A stretch of 64,000 nt of DNA from Proteobacteria bacterium 005FR1 (lineage in GTDB: Bacteria; Pseudomonadota; Gammaproteobacteria; Pseudomonadales; Cellvibrionaceae): positions 1,796,309 to 1,860,308 of the forward strand of contig WACF01000001.1 in assembly GCA_026192395.1 (NCBI GenBank). Reading direction: 5' to 3'. A program made the position numbers and the translations under genes. Within the stretch, counting starts at the first letter, position 1; each line of letters opens with the position of its first letter. Shown piece by piece: positions 46,789 to 56,637 of the stretch. Below the pieces are notes generated by a model. It made no database searches and was not told where the DNA came from. It saw only the letters and a program-made list of their open reading frames with translations.

Positions 46789-47976
46789 ATGGCCTACGCG
46801 GAAAAAAGAATGATTCACGACGCGGACTCTCATATCATGGAAGTGCCGGGCATGCTGGAAAGCTATATGGAAGCCCGCTATCTCGCCGATTTCACAGCGA
46901 AGACCCGCCCGGCACGCTCGCAGCTGGAGAACGCCGAGAAAGCACTGGCCTTGCAAGACGATCCGAGCTTTCGCGCTGGCGATGAGGAAAATATCCTGCT
47001 GCGCAAGAACCATCAGGCACTCGGATCCTTTCGCGCCGAAGATCGCAGTAAAGCACTCGATTACCTCGGCTTCAAAAGCCAGCTTGTCTTTACCACCTAC
47101 GTGCTCAGCAATTTCGGGCTGGAGTACAGCAGCAACACGGACCTCGCGATAGCCAGTGCGACTGCCCACAACCGAATGATGGCGGACTTTTGCAGCGTCG
47201 ACCGGCGACTGCTAGCCACGGCTTACGTGCCGCTGGTGGATGTCGCGCGGGCTGCAGAGGTCGCTGAATCGGCGCTGAAACTGGGCTGCAAGGCGCTGGT
47301 GATTCCGTCGCGCTGTCCCGCCGGTCATTCTCCTTCCCACGTCGGCTTCGATCGTTTGTGGGCCGTTGCGCAGGAATCCGGCGTGCCGGTGCTGTTTCAT
47401 GTAGGCGGCGAAGAGAAGATGAATGATGCCTACGCCGAAAATGGCCTGCCGCGAGTGAAGGACTTCCACGGCGGCGATGAGAATTTCACATCCACCAGCT
47501 TCATGACCATTCCGCTTTCACTGTGGCAGACCATGGCGGTCCTTATTCTTGATGGCGTCTGCGACCGCTTCCCGAATCTGAAGTTTGGCGCCGTGGAACT
47601 GGGCGCGTCCTGGTTACCCAGCTGGCTGCGCTTTATCGATGCCGCCTGCGCCGCATTCCGAAAAGGCGAAGAACGCCTGAAAAAGCTTTCGGACACGCCC
47701 AGCAATATTGCGAAGCGCCAGCTGCGGATCACGCCCTATCCCCACGAGGATGTGGGCTGGATCATTGCCAATTCCAGCGAAGACATGTGTATGTTCTCGT
47801 CGGACTATCCGCACATCGAAGGCGGCCGCAATCCGATCAAGCGCTTCGACGAATCTCTGGAGGGAAGCAGCACGCAAGCGATGGACAAATTTTACCGTGC
47901 CAATTTCGAAGATTTGATGGGTGCGGGACTCGCAGCCGATCTCCGAGCCAACCCAGCGGCCGCCAGCGTTTCCTGA
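46789..47976 (+). CDS. Amidohydrolase-2 family TIM-barrel hydrolase
   Basis: The 395-residue protein belongs to the ACMSD-like amidohydrolases: N-terminal MIHDADSHIMEVPGML (metal region, DxDxH in place of the usual HxH), PLVDVARAAEVAES, a metal His in VLFHVGGEE near 205, and the C-terminal Asp in MFSSDYPHIEGGRNPI near 365. Members act as decarboxylases or hydrolases on aromatic or related acids; the exact reaction is unknown. GGAG precedes the chosen ATG. It lies between pta and a convergent acyl-CoA synthetase. Confidence 0.82.
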   Translation: MAYAEKRMIHDADSHIMEVPGMLESYMEARYLADFTAKTRPARSQLENAEKALALQDDPSFRAGDEENILLRKNHQALGSFRAEDRSKALDYLGFKSQLVFTTYVLSNFGLEYSSNTDLAIASATAHNRMMADFCSVDRRLLATAYVPLVDVARAAEVAESALKLGCKALVIPSRCPAGHSPSHVGFDRLWAVAQESGVPVLFHVGGEEKMNDAYAENGLPRVKDFHGGDENFTSTSFMTIPLSLWQTMAVLILDGVCDRFPNLKFGAVELGASWLPSWLRFIDAACAAFRKGEERLKKLSDTPSNIAKRQLRITPYPHEDVGWIIANSSEDMCMFSSDYPHIEGGRNPIKRFDESLEGSSTQAMDKFYRANFEDLMGAGLAADLRANPAAASVS

Positions 47977-48008
47977 TCACACTGGCGGCACGCAGTCCGA
48001 AGGGAGAT

Positions 48009-49565
48009 TCACTCCCCGTAGGTGTCCCGAAGATCGCGCTTGAGCACCTTGCCGCTGGGATTTTTCGGCAGCTGTTCAGCGAAGATAACCCGCTTGGGGA
48101 CTTTGAAATGAGCCAGGTGCTCGTTGCAATGGGCGATTACCGCCTCTTCATCGAGCGCCTGCCCGCTCTTCAATACGATTACCGCTGTCACGGCTTCGAT
48201 CCAGCGCGGGTGTGGCAATCCAATCACCGCCACTTCGGCAATCTCCGGCATGCGGTAAAGCGTTTCTTCCACTTCCCGGCTGGCGACGTTTTCCCCACCC
48301 GTTTTGATCATGTCCTTCTTGCGATCGACGACCGAGATGTAACCTTCTTCGTCGATCACGCCGAGGTCACCGCTGTGGAACCAACCTCCTTCGAAGGCGG
48401 CTCGGCTGCGTTCTTCGTCCTGGTAGTAGCCATGCATCAACTGCGGTGAGCGGTGCACGATTTCACCAATCTCTCCCACACTGACATCCGCACCTTGATC
48501 GTTGACCACGCGCGTTTCCACATTGAGAGCGGCGCGACCGGCGGAACCGGCCTTGCGCAACTGATCTTCCGGCTTCAGCACCGTAGCGACGGGCGCGATC
48601 TCAGTCTGCCCGTACAGATTCCATAGGCGCACCTGCGGCAGGCGCTTCTGAATTTCCTTCAGTACTTCCACCGGCATGATGGACGCGCCGTAGTAACCCT
48701 TGCGCAAGCTTGAAAGATCGGTCTGATCGAAGAGCGTAGAGCGCAGCAGTGCAATCCAGACTGTGGGCGGGGAGAAATAGGAGTTGATCTGGTGACGCTC
48801 GATCAAAGGCAGCAGGTTTTCCGGCACCGGCTTGCTGGTGATCACACTGGTCGCACCGACGTAAATCGCAGGGCCGAGGAACACATCCAGCTGCGCACAG
48901 TGATAGAGCGGAAGCGCGTGAAGAATCCGGTCGTTTTCATTGATTTCCGCATCGACGATGCAGCTAACGTACTGCCAGATCACTCCCTCGTGGCTCAGCT
49001 GCGCGCCCTTGGGCAGCGACTCGGTTCCGCTGGTATAGATGATCTGGGCCAGCATTCGGCCGTTGAGTTCAGGGACGGGCGGCTGCGCATCGGACTGCAG
49101 TTCCTGAAAACCAAGCAGGCCTTCCGGGCTTGCGTCGCTGTCTTCGCTCGGCAGACCGATCAGTCGCTCCACGGACGTGTCCTGTCCGGCAGCATCAGCA
49201 CCGATCGCCGCGTGGTCCTGATCAACGAAGAGCAGGCGCGCGCCGGAATGACGCAGGATGTAGGCCGCTTCTTCGGCGTTGAGCATGAAGTTGATCGGCA
49301 CCAGTACCGCGCCCAGTCTCGCCACCGCAAAGCGCAGTGCGGCAAAGGCGTGGGAGTTGCGGGACAGCACCGCCACCCGATCGCCGACTGCAATCCCCTG
49401 CTCCGCCAGACCAGCCGCGAGTCGATTGCACACCCGGTCAAACTCCGCATAGGTCCAGCTGACATCGCCGCAAAGAATCGCAGGCTTGTCGGGGAAGCGT
49501 GCCGCTGTGCGCCTGAGCAAATCGCCCAGTGTCTGACTCCAAATTTGTTCCGGATAGTGACTCAT
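48009..49565 (-). CDS. AMP-dependent acyl-CoA synthetase
   Basis: This 518-residue ANL-superfamily enzyme activates a carboxylic acid through an acyl-AMP to its CoA ester. Visible core motifs: IYTSGTESLPKGAQLSHEG near 170 (A3), LYGQTEIAPVATVLK near 300 (A5), GWFHSGDLGVIDEEGYISV near 390 with Asp and DRKKDMIKTGGENV near 410 (A7/A8), and the catalytic Lys in PKNPSGKVLKRDL near 510 (A10). Substrate chain not predictable; closest in look to medium or long chain ligases. GGGGG precedes the chosen start MSHYPEQIWS. Confidence 0.88.
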   Translation of the reverse strand: MSHYPEQIWSQTLGDLLRRTAARFPDKPAILCGDVSWTYAEFDRVCNRLAAGLAEQGIAVGDRVAVLSRNSHAFAALRFAVARLGAVLVPINFMLNAEEAAYILRHSGARLLFVDQDHAAIGADAAGQDTSVERLIGLPSEDSDASPEGLLGFQELQSDAQPPVPELNGRMLAQIIYTSGTESLPKGAQLSHEGVIWQYVSCIVDAEINENDRILHALPLYHCAQLDVFLGPAIYVGATSVITSKPVPENLLPLIERHQINSYFSPPTVWIALLRSTLFDQTDLSSLRKGYYGASIMPVEVLKEIQKRLPQVRLWNLYGQTEIAPVATVLKPEDQLRKAGSAGRAALNVETRVVNDQGADVSVGEIGEIVHRSPQLMHGYYQDEERSRAAFEGGWFHSGDLGVIDEEGYISVVDRKKDMIKTGGENVASREVEETLYRMPEIAEVAVIGLPHPRWIEAVTAVIVLKSGQALDEEAVIAHCNEHLAHFKVPKRVIFAEQLPKNPSGKVLKRDLRDTYGE

Positions 49566-49688
49566 GGAAAAACCCCCTTCATTTTTTATTTTCAAGAGCG
49601 CGTCGACTGCGACTGCTCCCGGATGAGATCAAGGCCATTCTGACACGCTTGGGGGCACATACCCAGCGTGCGGTGTTCTGTAGGTTCG

Positions 49689-50060
49689 CTAGCGCTCGAT
49701 CACATGCAGCCAGGGCGCGGTTTTCTCCACGAGCCGGCGGAAGTCGTTTGTGTGCAGCGAGCGTGATAACAGCCATTTGGGAAGCCAGGGCCGCGGCAGT
49801 CCGATCATCATCTGCAATGCGATGAGAACCAGGGGCAGCCCCGTCAGCGTCGACACACCGGGAATGCCAATCATCGGCAAGGTATTGGGGAGCGCGAAGA
49901 TGAACAGGAGAAAGCCGAACGAGCGATTGCCCAGTAATTGGCTCGGGTCCTGCAGGCGAACCCGCTCACCGGGAAAGCGGCGGGCAAGATCGAGGAGAAT
50001 GGACGAGGTACGAGAGGCGGCCCGGCCGTTATTGCCGGAAGGTTCAGGGTCTGCAGGCAT
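49689..50060 (-). CDS. ExoD-like membrane protein, C-terminally shortened
   Basis: The 123-residue product matches the N-terminal part of ExoD (exopolysaccharide synthesis) proteins: [60 protein letters not shown] and APWLHVIER. Family members are near 200 residues with further C-terminal membrane helices; here a TAG follows HVIER, and the continuing sequence does not restore them. It may be a pseudogene. The chosen start MPADPEPSG has a weak ribosome-binding site; a Met 23 codons upstream is possible. It is divergent from the class III ADH gene. Confidence 0.6.
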   Translation of the reverse strand: MPADPEPSGNNGRAASRTSSILLDLARRFPGERVRLQDPSQLLGNRSFGFLLFIFALPNTLPMIGIPGVSTLTGLPLVLIALQMMIGLPRPWLPKWLLSRSLHTNDFRRLVEKTAPWLHVIER

Positions 50061-50217
50061 TGAATATCCACCGACGGCAAACGGTGCGCAGAATGTAGGG
50101 GACAAAGGCATCGCTGTCCAGTCTGCCACGCTGTCTCATTTAGCCTGGCGAACGTTGTACACTTCAGGCCTTCAAATACGTCCTGTCAATAGACAGCAAT
50201 CCGAAAGGAGCCGAATG

Positions 50218-51324
50218 ATGAAAACCCGTGCCGCCGTGGCCTTCAGTGCCGGAAAACCCCTGGACATCTGTGAAGTCGATCTGGAAGGACCGCGAGCCGG
50301 CGAGGTTCTGGTGGAGATCAAAGCCACAGGAATTTGCCACACCGATGCATTTACGCTTTCCGGCGACGATCCGGAAGGCCAGTTCCCCGCCATTCTCGGG
50401 CACGAGGGTGCCGGCATCGTCGTGGACGTGGGCAAGGACGTGAAGTCCCTGAAGCCCGGCGATCACGTCATTCCGCTCTACACACCCGAATGCCGGCAAT
50501 GCGAATACTGCCTCAATCCGAAAACCAATCTGTGCCAGGCGATTCGCTCCACGCAAGGTCAGGGCGTAATGCCGGATGGCAGCAGCCGTTTCTCTCTGGA
50601 CGGCAAGCCCATTCTTCACTACATGGGCACCTCCACCTTCTCCAACTACACCGTACTGCCCGAAATCGCACTGGCGAAGATTCGCGAGGATGCGCCTTTC
50701 GACAAGGTCTGCTACATCGGCTGCGGCGTAACCACCGGCATCGGCGCCGTTGTATACACGATGAAAGTGGAAGCAGGTTCAACCGTAGCGGTGTTCGGTT
50801 TAGGTGGGATCGGGCTCAATGTAATTCAGGGCGCTAGGATGGTCGGTGCGGACCGGATTATCGGTGTCGATATCAATCCAGCCCGACGCGCGATGGGCGA
50901 GCAATTCGGCATGACTGATTTCGTCAATGCCAGAGAAGTGGACGACGTGACCCAAACCATCATCGAGATGACCAAAGGCGGCGTCGATTACAGCTTCGAG
51001 TGCATCGGCAACGTCAATACCATGCGCCAGGCGCTGGAATGCGCTCACAAGGGCTGGGGTAAAAGCTGCATCATCGGGGTCGCCGGCGCCGGACAGGAAA
51101 TCTCCACTCGTCCATTCCAGCTGGTTACCGGTCGCAGCTGGCACGGTTCCGCTTTCGGCGGCGCGCGTGGTCGTACCGATGTGCCGAAGATCGTCGAGTG
51201 GTACATGGACGGCAAGATCAACATCGATGACATGATCACCCACACCATGCCGCTGGAAGACATCAACAAGGGCTTCGAGCTGATGAAGAAGGGCGAAAGC
51301 ATTCGCTCGGTCGTGCTTTACTAA
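50218..51324 (+). CDS. frmA: S-(hydroxymethyl)glutathione dehydrogenase (class III alcohol dehydrogenase)
   Basis: FrmA/AdhC oxidises the formaldehyde-glutathione adduct to S-formylglutathione with NAD+. The 368-residue protein has the catalytic zinc ligands Cys in [10 protein letters not shown], His in LGHEGAGIV and a later Cys in [13 protein letters not shown], the structural zinc Cys cluster [17 protein letters not shown], the Rossmann [18 protein letters not shown] and the class III features around [20 protein letters not shown] precedes it; two adjacent ATG codons are possible starts. The next gene is its pathway partner. Confidence 0.96.
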   Translation: MKTRAAVAFSAGKPLDICEVDLEGPRAGEVLVEIKATGICHTDAFTLSGDDPEGQFPAILGHEGAGIVVDVGKDVKSLKPGDHVIPLYTPECRQCEYCLNPKTNLCQAIRSTQGQGVMPDGSSRFSLDGKPILHYMGTSTFSNYTVLPEIALAKIREDAPFDKVCYIGCGVTTGIGAVVYTMKVEAGSTVAVFGLGGIGLNVIQGARMVGADRIIGVDINPARRAMGEQFGMTDFVNAREVDDVTQTIIEMTKGGVDYSFECIGNVNTMRQALECAHKGWGKSCIIGVAGAGQEISTRPFQLVTGRSWHGSAFGGARGRTDVPKIVEWYMDGKINIDDMITHTMPLEDINKGFELMKKGESIRSVVLY

Positions 51325-51350
51325 ATCATCAGCCTGGCAAGAGGTGACTA

Positions 51351-52190
51351 ATGAAAAAGATTGGCGAGAACAAATGCTTCGGCGGGCGGCAGTTGCGCTT
51401 TCAACACCATTCGCAGACATTGTCTTGCGACATGGTGTTTTCGGTTTACCTGCCGCCGGATGCGGAATCGAATAAAGTGCCGGTGCTCTACTGGCTGTCG
51501 GGGCTTACCTGCAACGACCAGAACTTCGTTCAGAAAGCCGGCGCGCAACGCTATGCCGCCGAGCACGGCGTCGCAATCGTCGCGCCGGACACCAGTCCGC
51601 GCGGCGAGGCTGTGCCCGATGACCCTGCCGGCGCATACGATTTCGGTTTGGGGGCGGGCTTCTATGTGAACGCAACCCAAGCGCCCTGGAACGCGCATTA
51701 CCAGATGTACGATTACATCGTCACGGAACTGCCGCTGGTGCTCAAGGGCAGCTCGTTGCCGGTGGATCTGTCCCGCGAAGCCATCTCCGGCCACTCCATG
51801 GGCGGACACGGCGCGATTACAATCGCGCTGAAAAACCCCGAGCGCTTTCGCTCACTGTCCGCTTTCGCCCCTATCAGTTCGCCAATGGGCTGCCCCTGGG
51901 GCGAGAAGGCCTTGCGCGGATATCTCGGAGATGATGAGGAGACGTGGGCCGAATACGACTCGACGGCGCTACTGGAAAACGCAAAGGAAAAACTGCCGTT
52001 CCTGGTCGATCAGGGCGATGCCGATGACTTCCTCGCCGCACAGTTGAAACCGGAACTCTTGAGAGAGGCAGCTGAAGCTGCAAACTATCCGATCGAACTT
52101 CGCATCCAGCCGGGTTACGATCACAGCTACTTCTTCATCGGCACGTTCATCGGCGAGCACATCGCCTTTCATGCCAGGCACCTGAAGTAA
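51351..52190 (+). CDS. fghA: S-formylglutathione hydrolase
   Basis: FghA hydrolyses S-formylglutathione to formate and glutathione, completing formaldehyde detoxification begun by the upstream dehydrogenase (27-bp gap, one operon). The 279-residue alpha/beta-hydrolase has the oxyanion region YWLSGLTCNDQNF, the nucleophile Ser in GHSMGGHGA near 149, the acid in DQGDADDF near 225 and His in GYDHSYFFI near 258. Length and motifs are typical of the esterase D family. Confidence 0.95.
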   Translation: MKKIGENKCFGGRQLRFQHHSQTLSCDMVFSVYLPPDAESNKVPVLYWLSGLTCNDQNFVQKAGAQRYAAEHGVAIVAPDTSPRGEAVPDDPAGAYDFGLGAGFYVNATQAPWNAHYQMYDYIVTELPLVLKGSSLPVDLSREAISGHSMGGHGAITIALKNPERFRSLSAFAPISSPMGCPWGEKALRGYLGDDEETWAEYDSTALLENAKEKLPFLVDQGDADDFLAAQLKPELLREAAEAANYPIELRIQPGYDHSYFFIGTFIGEHIAFHARHLK

Positions 52191-52267
52191 ATTAGTCCCG
52201 TCTTACGGCAAGCGCCGGATAGGAGAGAGTTTGGTAATCTGGCGGACTGCTGCGTCAGTTCTGCTTC

Positions 52268-53212
52268 TTGACAAGACGCCTCTTCCCACCCACATTACTT
52301 CCGAGTGGGCTGTCCGAGCTGTTGATACAGTTCAAGGAAGATATACGAACACCCGAACCATGCAGTCATAAACGCGGGTGCCTAGTAACGGTGTCTAAGT
52401 CACTACTTCCAAAAGATTTTTCAGTTTATTACGGGTCCGGACGCCTGCTTCTCGCGGCGAAACGCTATATCCGAAGCCGTTCTCGAATCAATTATCGCCG
52501 GCTTTCTGCGACGCTTCTGCTGGCCTGTAATAAGCCTTTTCACATGGAGTTCGACGGTGGCAAGCGAATCAGTTCGCAGGTTGCTCTGCTGGCTCCAAAC
52601 ACCAGCCGAACTCGACTCATTGCCCGGGACAGTGATCTGATCATCCTCGACATACCCGCGCACTCCGCTGATTTTCGTCGCCTCAGCCCCGTATTCAATG
52701 GCCAGGCACTAGTTTTTCCCTCGCTTGATGCAGTAGAGCCACTCGCCCGGCATTTCGGTGAACTCTTCTCCGGTACAGCAAGCCTGCCCTTGGTGGAAGA
52801 GCTCTATTCCGAGACCATAGCGGGGCTCAACCCACGGGAACAAAGCGTTTCACCGCTGGATGACCGAATAGAGAGAGTTTTGAGTCTGGTGCAATCGCGA
52901 CCAATGGACCAGCTTTCGCTGGAGACACTCGCGGAGTGCGCCTGCCTGTCCCCTTCGCGGTTAAGACATTTGTTCAAAGCAGAGATGGGGTTCACGTTGA
53001 CGCAGTACGTGCGCTGGACCAGCGTGTGGAATGCAGTGGATAGTTGGTCGCGGGATCGGACCTTAACAGAGGTCGCCACTTCCTCCGGCTTCTTCGACCT
53101 GCCTCACTTCAGCCGCGCCTTCGTGGAGGCATTCGGGCTAAGCCCGACCGATGTGTTCAGGCCGGGAAACGTCCGTCTTGTACACCTTCCACGCTCGCTT
53201 GGCTCAAGCTGA
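52268..53212 (+). CDS. AraC family transcriptional regulator
   Basis: The protein (up to 314 residues) has a C-terminal AraC/XylS DNA-binding domain at about 205-300: MDQLSLETLAECACLSPSRLRHLFK gives the first helix-turn-helix and LTEVATSSGFFDLPHFSRAF the second. The N-terminal 200 residues (AraC-like sensor, unassigned ligand) show no named domain. The start is uncertain: the frame opens with TTG without a clear ribosome-binding site, and GTG at 52391 is an alternative. It follows fghA by about 80 bp on the same strand; regulation of that operon is possible but unproven. Confidence 0.8.
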   Translation: MTRRLFPPTLLPSGLSELLIQFKEDIRTPEPCSHKRGCLVTVSKSLLPKDFSVYYGSGRLLLAAKRYIRSRSRINYRRLSATLLLACNKPFHMEFDGGKRISSQVALLAPNTSRTRLIARDSDLIILDIPAHSADFRRLSPVFNGQALVFPSLDAVEPLARHFGELFSGTASLPLVEELYSETIAGLNPREQSVSPLDDRIERVLSLVQSRPMDQLSLETLAECACLSPSRLRHLFKAEMGFTLTQYVRWTSVWNAVDSWSRDRTLTEVATSSGFFDLPHFSRAFVEAFGLSPTDVFRPGNVRLVHLPRSLGSS

Positions 53213-53224
53213 CGCGTGAAAAAC

Positions 53225-53256
53225 AAAACACCAGCAGGTTATCCGCTGGTGTTTTT
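53225..53256. terminator. Bidirectional terminator
   Basis: aacaccagc and gctggtgtt form a 9-bp stem with a T run after it on the plus strand and an A/T-rich tract on the minus side. It separates the convergent AraC and GDSL esterase genes. Confidence 0.85.
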
Positions 53257-53281
53257 CTTCGTAGAGCTACGGCCGTTTGAA

Positions 53282-54091
53282 CTAGCCCATGATTGCGCGG
53301 ATCAACGGAGCGAAGCCATCACGGTAGCCGGCTTTCTTCGGGTGATAGAAGTCCCGTAGATAGAGACCGTCCTTGCCGTGCAGATAGGGTTCCCAAGCGC
53401 AAACGTCGTGGCCGGTGAACTGCTGGATTACGCTGATGTGGGTCACGCCAGCGGCACCCGCGCGATTGGCGATCACGCGATCGAGGTTGTCAGCAACGCC
53501 ATTGAGCGCAAATGCTTCGTTTTCCGTGGTTCCGTCGGCCTGCCAGCACCACACGTTGTCTCCAAAAAAGCGTGGATAGCCGACGTGCATAATGACTGCT
53601 TTCTCAGCTGCATTCTTGATCGCGGCGTAGGCAGCATCCAGTTTTGCCGGTAATTCTTCGTCAATTCGCCGATTGACCTCTTCCGCCGTTTCGAGGCATT
53701 TCGCTTCGTCGAAGTGGCCAACACAGTTGGATATTAATTCACTGAAGCCAACGTCATTACCGCCCATGCTCACAGTGACGTAGTCGGTGCGACTGCTGAG
53801 CGCATCCACCTGAGAGTTGATTACGTCTTCCGAGGTCGCTCCAGAGCAGGCAACGAAAGTGAGCTTGGTGTCCGGACGCTCTACGGCAATGATCGGCGCA
53901 TAGGCATCGCTGCTTCTGAAGCAGTTGTAATCGAGATCGGGATTACTGGTGCCGTTACCCGCTGCAAAAGAATCACCCAGTGCGACGTAGTTTTCACTTG
54001 GCCCCGCCAGAGCGGTCGGCGCCTGGAGAATCACAGCACCGATGAGTGCAAGCACGCGGGCGGAGGCGTTGAGCCGTGAGATGTTTTTCAT
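53282..54091 (-). CDS. Secreted SGNH/GDSL esterase-lipase
   Basis: The 269-residue protein has a signal peptide (about 1-29, ARVLALIGAVILQAPTALA) and a SGNH hydrolase domain: block I GDSFAAGNG with the catalytic Ser41, block III GGNDVGF with the oxyanion Asn, and block V DFYHPKKAGY with the Asp-His pair. Several Cys (FRSS-adjacent Cys, VACSG, SNCVG, AKCLE, VWCW, HDVCAW) suggest periplasmic or extracellular disulfides, as in Streptomyces SGNH lipases. Substrate unknown. It is monocistronic and convergent with the AraC gene. Confidence 0.88.
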   Translation of the reverse strand: MKNISRLNASARVLALIGAVILQAPTALAGPSENYVALGDSFAAGNGTSNPDLDYNCFRSSDAYAPIIAVERPDTKLTFVACSGATSEDVINSQVDALSSRTDYVTVSMGGNDVGFSELISNCVGHFDEAKCLETAEEVNRRIDEELPAKLDAAYAAIKNAAEKAVIMHVGYPRFFGDNVWCWQADGTTENEAFALNGVADNLDRVIANRAGAAGVTHISVIQQFTGHDVCAWEPYLHGKDGLYLRDFYHPKKAGYRDGFAPLIRAIMG

Positions 54092-54399
54092 TCGATACTT
54101 CCTCTATTGTTATAGCCGGTTTTCCCGACGCTTCTAATAGCTTGCTGATAATGATGGGGAATCACTACCAAACAGCGATCAGAGGACAGAGTACAGAATG
54201 AGCCGAAAAAGGTTTGTACCCAGCGGCTGTTTAGCGTGACTTGCGGGACGGAAACTGGCGCCGTGAATGCCCGGTGCAGGGACGCTGCGCACCGAGACCT
54301 CTTAGTCGGAGGTGTCCACGTAATCGAGGAGTTTGCACTGTTTTTGTGCGCCGGCTCACAAGCACCCGCAACAAAAACTTCTATGCCCGGCCAAGCTCC
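54092..54399. other. Gene-free stretch
   Basis: The 308 bp between the esterase start and the Nudix gene end should hold the esterase promoter. A short palindrome (cggtgcagggacgctgcgcaccg, part at 54271-54293) is present; no gene is recognised. Confidence 0.4.
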
Positions 54400-54852
54400 T
54401 CATCTGATCAGCCATGCAAGCTGCTGCAAGATAAATTGCTGGTTTTTGTGCAGTTTCAGCGGCGCTTGCTCCAGCGGCACCCAGGCGGCACGATCCACTT
54501 CCGGGAATTGCTGCATGTAACCGGATTTCGGCGGCCACTCGAGCTCGAAGGTGTTGCTCTGGACTATATCGGGATCGGGTGCGCTCGATTCCACGGCATA
54601 GAGGTAGAAGGTTTTGCCCTGGGCTTTTTGCGGGGGAAGCGCAGTGAACTCTCCTTCAATCAATTGTCCGGTCTCTTCCCGGAACTCGCGCTTAGCGGCC
54701 GTCAAGGCATCCTCCTCGCTAAACTCTCCCTTGGGAACCGACCAGGCGTGGACATCCTTGGCGACCCAAAAAGGTCCGCCGGGGTGAACGAGGAAAAGAT
54801 CGATGCTGTCGTGGTTACGCCTGAAAGCGATGATGCCCGCCGTTTTCTTCAC
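54400..54852 (-). CDS. Nudix hydrolase
   Basis: The 150-residue protein hydrolyses a nucleoside diphosphate-linked compound. The Nudix box is GEFSEEDALTAAKREFREETG near 42-62, with the REFREETG metal-binding core. The N-terminus KKTAGIIAFRRNHDSIDLFL and the segment WSVPKGE resemble Nudix proteins of the diadenosine-polyphosphate type, but substrate is unproven. It follows the hybrid kinase gene by only 6 bp and is likely cotranscribed with it. Confidence 0.88.
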   Translation of the reverse strand: MKKTAGIIAFRRNHDSIDLFLVHPGGPFWVAKDVHAWSVPKGEFSEEDALTAAKREFREETGQLIEGEFTALPPQKAQGKTFYLYAVESSAPDPDIVQSNTFELEWPPKSGYMQQFPEVDRAAWVPLEQAPLKLHKNQQFILQQLAWLIR

Positions 54853-54858
54853 GCTTGG

Positions 54859-56451
54859 TTAACCATCTATCAGGTTCTGAATGGCCGACAGCTCCACGGG
54901 CTTCACCAGGTGCGCGTCGAAGCCGGCTTCCCGGGTACGTTGACGGTCTTCCTCCTGCCCCCAGCCGGTGAGCGCGACCAGCTTGAGCTGACGCCCCCAA
55001 GGCTGCTGGCGTATTCTGCGGGCGACTTCATAGCCGTTCAGCATCGGCATGCCGATGTCCAGGAACACGATGTCCGGGCGGAACTGCTCAGCTTTTTCCA
55101 GCGCGTCGGCGCCCCCGTAAGCGGCCCGGCTTTCGTGGCCGGCCAGTTCAAGCATCAGCGCCAGGCTCGTGGCGGAATCCACATTGTCGTCGACGACCAG
55201 AATTTTGCGGCTGGAACCCGGCTGCTCGGCAGCCGACGATTTTTCATCTGCCTTGGGTTTCGGGCTCTCTGCCAACGCAAGCCGGACGACGAACTCGCTG
55301 CCCTTCCCGACACCTTCGCTGGTGGCCTGTACAATGCCGCCGTGCATCTCCACCAGGCTCTGAACCAGAGACAGACCCACGCCAAGTCCGCCCACATCGC
55401 GCTCCAGCGGCGATGTCGTCTGCACGAACATATCGAAGACCCGCGGCAGTAATTCGGCCGGGATGCCTACGCCGTTATCCCGCACGCTGATGGCAACCTG
55501 CTGGTTCTCTCGTCGCACACTCAGGTGAATATCTCCTGAGGGCTGAGTGAACTTGATGGCATTGCCAAGCAGGTTCGAGAACACCTGAACCATGCGGGTG
55601 ACATCCACCTCCACATACAGGGGGCTGGAGGGAAAGTCAGTCGTAAGTTGCTGGTCCTGCCGTTCCAGGTCAGGACGGCAGGTTTCGATCACCTGCTCGA
55701 GCACGTCGACGATGTTGACACGGATTTTGCGAAGGGTGATTTTTCCCTGACTGATCCGGCTGACATCCAGCAGATCGTCGATGAGGCGAATCATATGGCC
55801 GAGCTGGCGCTCCATCATCGGACGCACCTGCTGGATCGGCTCCGGATCATTGCCGGCGAGACGGATGATCTCCAGGGCGCTACGCAAGGGAGCCAGCGGA
55901 TTTCGCAACTCGTGCGCCAGCGTGGCGAGAAACTCGCTCTTGCGTCTGTCCGCCTCCTGCAGGGCCTGTTCGGCGAGCTTGCGTTCCGTGACATCCATGT
56001 CGATGCCGTGGATGCGCAGCGGCCTGCCTGATTGGTCCCGCTCGGTTCGTCCTTTGTCCAGAATCCAGACGATGCCCCGCTGGGGATGAACGATTCGGAA
56101 TTCCTGTTCGAAGTCGGTCGTCTTCTGGTGGAGCCGGGCTTCAAACAGCGACTTTAATGTTTCTCGGTCTTCTTCGTGAATGGCCTGCGCCCATCGCTCG
56201 AAGGTCGGTGGTCCGCTTTCTTCAAAGCCATAAAGTTCAGTAAGTTCTTCACCCCAAATGACATGGTCATTCTCGAGGTCGATTTCCCAGGCGCCCGCCT
56301 GAGCGCTTCGCAGGGCCAGGCGCAGCCATTCTTCACTGCGTCGAAGCGCTTCGTGTTCCGCCAGGTTGACGAGCGGCTGGACAGTCAGATTAGAACCCTG
56401 ACTCCGGAGCAGGTTGTTGAGCCTTTCGCTGAGCTTCACGAAATTTCCCAT
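54859..56451 (-). CDS. PAS-domain hybrid sensor histidine kinase
   Basis: The 530-residue soluble protein has a PAS domain (about 45-165, AWEIDLENDHVIWGEELTEL to IHGIDMDVTERK), HisKA with the His in FLATLAHELRNPLAPLRSA near 193, HATPase with NAIKFTQPSGDIHL and GLGVGLSLVQSLVEMHGG, and a C-terminal receiver (about 405-525) with acidic pair in ILVVDDNVDS, phospho-acceptor in DIVFLDIGMPMLNGYE and Lys in LVKPVE. No membrane helix is seen. It is the intact paralogue of the broken gene at 40074. The start lacks a clear ribosome-binding site; Met 26 codons upstream (56529) is an alternative. Confidence 0.88.
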   Translation of the reverse strand: MGNFVKLSERLNNLLRSQGSNLTVQPLVNLAEHEALRRSEEWLRLALRSAQAGAWEIDLENDHVIWGEELTELYGFEESGPPTFERWAQAIHEEDRETLKSLFEARLHQKTTDFEQEFRIVHPQRGIVWILDKGRTERDQSGRPLRIHGIDMDVTERKLAEQALQEADRRKSEFLATLAHELRNPLAPLRSALEIIRLAGNDPEPIQQVRPMMERQLGHMIRLIDDLLDVSRISQGKITLRKIRVNIVDVLEQVIETCRPDLERQDQQLTTDFPSSPLYVEVDVTRMVQVFSNLLGNAIKFTQPSGDIHLSVRRENQQVAISVRDNGVGIPAELLPRVFDMFVQTTSPLERDVGGLGVGLSLVQSLVEMHGGIVQATSEGVGKGSEFVVRLALAESPKPKADEKSSAAEQPGSSRKILVVDDNVDSATSLALMLELAGHESRAAYGGADALEKAEQFRPDIVFLDIGMPMLNGYEVARRIRQQPWGRQLKLVALTGWGQEEDRQRTREAGFDAHLVKPVELSAIQNLIDG

Positions 56452-56637
56452 TGATGAAAACACACGCGTTATCGAGGACGTTACCAGCCAATCGGCCTCC
56501 GAGCAGCCGTTTTCGACGACAATTATCATCACAGTCGCACAGCAGTAACCCGGCCCCGGCGCAGATAGCCGACTTCGGGGGATCACCGGCAGTCGTCGAG
56601 AGTCCATCTCCAAGACCAATCGAAATGGAGGTGCAAA

